NCBI GenBank assembly: GCA_031283905.1
Contig: JAITAW010000081.1
Coordinates: 1-7,188 of the forward strand
Direction of reading: 5' to 3'
Length of the DNA stretch: 7,188 bases
From: Treponema sp.
GTDB lineage: Bacteria > Spirochaetota > Spirochaetia > Treponematales > Breznakiellaceae
In this document: in pieces, positions 5,478 through 7,188 of the stretch
Layout of the letters: each line of letters starts with the position of its first letter
How positions within the stretch are numbered: position 1 is the first letter of the stretch
Notes under the pieces: model-generated
Told to the model about the DNA's origin: nothing
What the model saw: the letters and a program-made list of their open reading frames with translations, nothing else
Database searches by the model: none
Position numbers and translations under genes: made by a program

Positions 5478-5819
5478 ATGGATTTTAGTAAAATATTCGA
5501 TAAAAATGATAACAATCAATGGGCGTTTATAAAGACCGGTGACAAGGTTGCGCTCAATAGTATGCAAAAAGTAACACTGAACAGGAAGGGGAATGTACTT
5601 TATAATTCCGGCGACATTGAAGGGGCGAAAAGAATCTTTTTGACAACCGGTTATTCCGATGGCCTTATTAGAATAGGGGACTATTACAAGACACAAGGAA
5701 AGCTGCTGGATGCGCTTAAAATGTATTGGATTGCTCCCGATCATAACAAGGCGGAAATTATTGTTGTACAACTATCAGAAATGATAAAAAAACTAATTTA
5801 TGAAGGGGATCAAAAATGA
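5478..5819 (+). CDS. Small TPR-like protein coupled to the TPR gene
   Basis: A 113-aa cytosolic protein without a recognised family. Residues 34-95 read as two helix-turn-helix hairpins of the TPR kind: GNVLYNSGDIEGAKRIF, then LIRIGDYYKTQGKLLDALKMY, the second with the typical G-D-Y-Y...G...D-A-L spacing. The N-terminal 30 residues are polar and Asn/Asp-rich. I chose the ATG at 5478, with AGGA close upstream; an in-frame TTG at 5460 would add 6 residues but has no ribosome binding site. The stop overlaps the ATG of the following TPR gene (ATGA at 5816-5819), so the two are translationally coupled. Their products probably act together, perhaps as a scaffold pair. The role is unknown. Confidence 0.75.
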   Translation: MDFSKIFDKNDNNQWAFIKTGDKVALNSMQKVTLNRKGNVLYNSGDIEGAKRIFLTTGYSDGLIRIGDYYKTQGKLLDALKMYWIAPDHNKAEIIVVQLSEMIKKLIYEGDQK

Positions 5820-6982
5820 GAGATGATGTTTCTAATGGTATTTTAAGGAATACGGATCACAGTTCATTTGATATACAGTTTGACACGAACAAGGAAACTC
5901 AGGAACTTACTGAAATTTCGGATTTATCGAAAAAAGGGTATCAATTTTTAAAAGAAGATAAGATTCATGAAGCGGTTGAGTGTTTCAATAGAATTCTTGC
6001 CATTGATGAGTATAACAATTACGCGCTTGTAGGCATGGGCGACGCCATCCGCAAACGGGGGGCTTTTCGGGATGCCGTTGTCTTTTATCAACGCTGTCTT
6101 GTCCATCACCCGGGAAATAACTATGCGCTATTCGGGCTTGCGGATTGTTACAAGGCGTTAAACCAGTACCACAAGGCGATAGAAATTTGGGAACAGTACC
6201 TTCTTCACGATGGGAAAAACATCACCGTCCTGACGCGGGTCGCCGATGCCTACCGCAAAGTAAAGGATTTTAAACATTCAAAAGAGATCTATCTGAAGGT
6301 GCTTGATATGGAGGCAAACAACCCGTACGCCATTATCGGACTTGGGCATCTTCACTACGATTTCAAAGAATACCGCGAAGCGCTTTTCTATTGGGAAAAA
6401 ATGCTCCAGCCTGGCGAGGCGCCGAATAAAGTGGATATTCGCGTACTTACCTCCATAGGAAACTGCCATCGGAAATTGAAAACGTTTGAAAGCGGCATTC
6501 CGTTCTTTGAGCAGGCTCTCGAACGAGATCCCTACAACTTCTACGCTTTGTTTGGATTGGCGGACTGTTACCGAGGTTTGAACCAATCCGCTTCTTCTCT
6601 TGAGTATTGGAATCGCATTCTCAAACAGGATCCCCGCAACAAGGTGATCCTGACCCGTACCGGCGATGCGTACCGCGCTCTTGGCGATTATGATCTGGCT
6701 GTTGAGTATTATGAGCGTGCGCTTAATATTGAATTCGATATTTATGCGGTGCTTGGACTTGCGCTCGTGGATAAAGCCAAGGGCAATTACGCAACGGCAA
6801 GCGAATCGTTGAAGCGTCTCATTCAACAAGATCCAAAAAATTACCGGCTTTACCTTGAATTGGCCGACAGTCTGCTTAATCTAGGCGATAAAGCTCAAGC
6901 CATTGAAGTTCTTGAGGATTTCCAACGCCAAGATATTAGAAACACCTCCATTATGGAGCGGTTGGATATGTTGAGGAGCTAA
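5816..6982 (+). CDS. Tetratricopeptide-repeat protein of about ten TPRs
   Basis: A 388-aa soluble protein built almost wholly of 34-residue TPR units, which form a helical solenoid for protein binding. After a polar N-terminal stretch (1-34), units begin near residues 35, 69, 103, 137, 171, 207, 243, 277, 310 and 342. A four-residue insertion (GEAP, 200-203) interrupts the fifth. YALFGLADCY occurs at 103-112 and again at 243-252, and the surrounding four-TPR block (about 67-178) recurs at 207-318 with a 140-residue offset, showing an internal duplication. There is no signal peptide, membrane segment or catalytic domain. AAGGGG (5803-5808) is 7 bases from the ATG, which overlaps the stop of the preceding TPR-like gene. 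It is probably a scaffold; its partner cannot be read from the sequence. Confidence 0.93.
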   Translation: MRDDVSNGILRNTDHSSFDIQFDTNKETQELTEISDLSKKGYQFLKEDKIHEAVECFNRILAIDEYNNYALVGMGDAIRKRGAFRDAVVFYQRCLVHHPGNNYALFGLADCYKALNQYHKAIEIWEQYLLHDGKNITVLTRVADAYRKVKDFKHSKEIYLKVLDMEANNPYAIIGLGHLHYDFKEYREALFYWEKMLQPGEAPNKVDIRVLTSIGNCHRKLKTFESGIPFFEQALERDPYNFYALFGLADCYRGLNQSASSLEYWNRILKQDPRNKVILTRTGDAYRALGDYDLAVEYYERALNIEFDIYAVLGLALVDKAKGNYATASESLKRLIQQDPKNYRLYLELADSLLNLGDKAQAIEVLEDFQRQDIRNTSIMERLDMLRS

Positions 6983-7188
6983 CAGCTTCCGGGAAGTTGC
7001 CGCTGGAGACATCCTGTTGAAGGGCGGGTTGCATTGCCATTTCAGCGGGAGGGAGGGCTTCCAGCCCATCCGCTGTAGGCGGCAGATCGTCTAGTTGCGC
7101 GATTATATCGCATACACCGTCTTCCCGTTGCACATCTCCACTAGCTCGGGGGGGGGGGGGGGTAGCCTGCTTCATGTATAGCCACCGC
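6951..7188 (-). CDS. 3' end of an unrecognised minus-strand gene with a poly-C tract (partial at right edge)
   Basis: As sequenced, one minus frame is open from the right edge to TAA at 6951-6953. It reads RWLYMKQATPPPPRASG, followed by about 58 residues including IIAQLDDLPPTADGLEALPP. Codon use and composition look plausible for coding. An ATG at 7175 could be the start (weak GGTGG upstream) or an internal Met of a longer gene. The run of 15 C (7148-7162) encodes the prolines. A second open frame from the edge reads AVAIHEAGYPPPPPS and stops at 7141-7143. Either frame could be the true one. The last 32 bases overlap the convergent TPR gene, which weakens the case for the long tail. No family is recognised. 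Confidence 0.35.
   Translation of the reverse strand, partial: RWLYMKQATPPPPRASGDVQREDGVCDIIAQLDDLPPTADGLEALPPAEMAMQPALQQDVSSGNFPEAVSSSTYPTAP
7148..7162. repeat. Homopolymer of 15 G (15 C on the minus strand)
   Basis: A run of 15 identical G residues lies inside a minus-strand open frame. Tracts of this length are prone to slipped-strand mispairing, and poly-G tracts are known switches of expression in treponemes and other host-associated bacteria. Its length could also be a sequencing or assembly uncertainty. Confidence 0.9.

Noticed and set aside
6278..6829. Long minus-strand open frame opposite the TPR gene
   Set aside because: It is a shadow of the TPR coding frame, which has clear repeats, a good ribosome binding site and coupling to the gene before it.

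Overview
The window looks like chromosomal DNA of a spirochete, most likely a Treponema of the termite-gut/environmental type. This is inferred from the style of several proteins (a YWKNG-type repeat protein end, a small retropepsin-like protease, and an rsmD / small protein / TPR-protein string), not from a database match. Two compositional zones are visible. The left part (about 1-3060) and the last 200 bases are G+C-rich and accessory in character. The middle and right part (about 3400-6980) is more A+T-rich and holds conserved housekeeping genes.

Left zone: the 3' end of a repeat-type probable surface protein (1-158); an intergenic stretch with a 23-bp tandem array of palindromic units (170-252) and a strong G+C-rich hairpin (265-306); a 137-aa retropepsin-like aspartic protease (555-968) followed by a hairpin; and about 550 bases with no recognisable gene. 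Next, on the minus strand, is a 495-aa nucleotide-sugar 4,6-dehydratase/epimerase of the CapD/WbpM/FlaA1 group (1555-3042). It lacks the membrane domain usual in the long members. Its upstream region holds a candidate promoter and two TTGCGCAA palindromes one helical turn apart.

Right zone, all on the plus strand: a good promoter drives a tRNA with anticodon CAT (3405-3477). It is followed by nudC (NAD pyrophosphatase / deNADding Nudix enzyme), an unrecognised acidic 152-aa protein, and rsmD (16S rRNA G966 N2-methyltransferase). The set is compact and RNA-centred: a tRNA, an RNA-cap or NAD hydrolase and an rRNA methylase. After rsmD comes a structured leader with a micro-ORF, a foldable GGAGG and a terminator-like hairpin. 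A translationally coupled pair follows: a 113-aa TPR-like protein and a 388-aa protein made almost wholly of about ten TPRs, with an internal 140-residue super-repeat.

Right edge: a minus-strand reading frame enters the window and meets a run of 15 C (G on the plus strand). The length of this run selects among three very different C-termini, so it is a candidate phase-variable (contingency) locus and the most unusual signal here. No CRISPR array, transposase or complete mobile element was seen.
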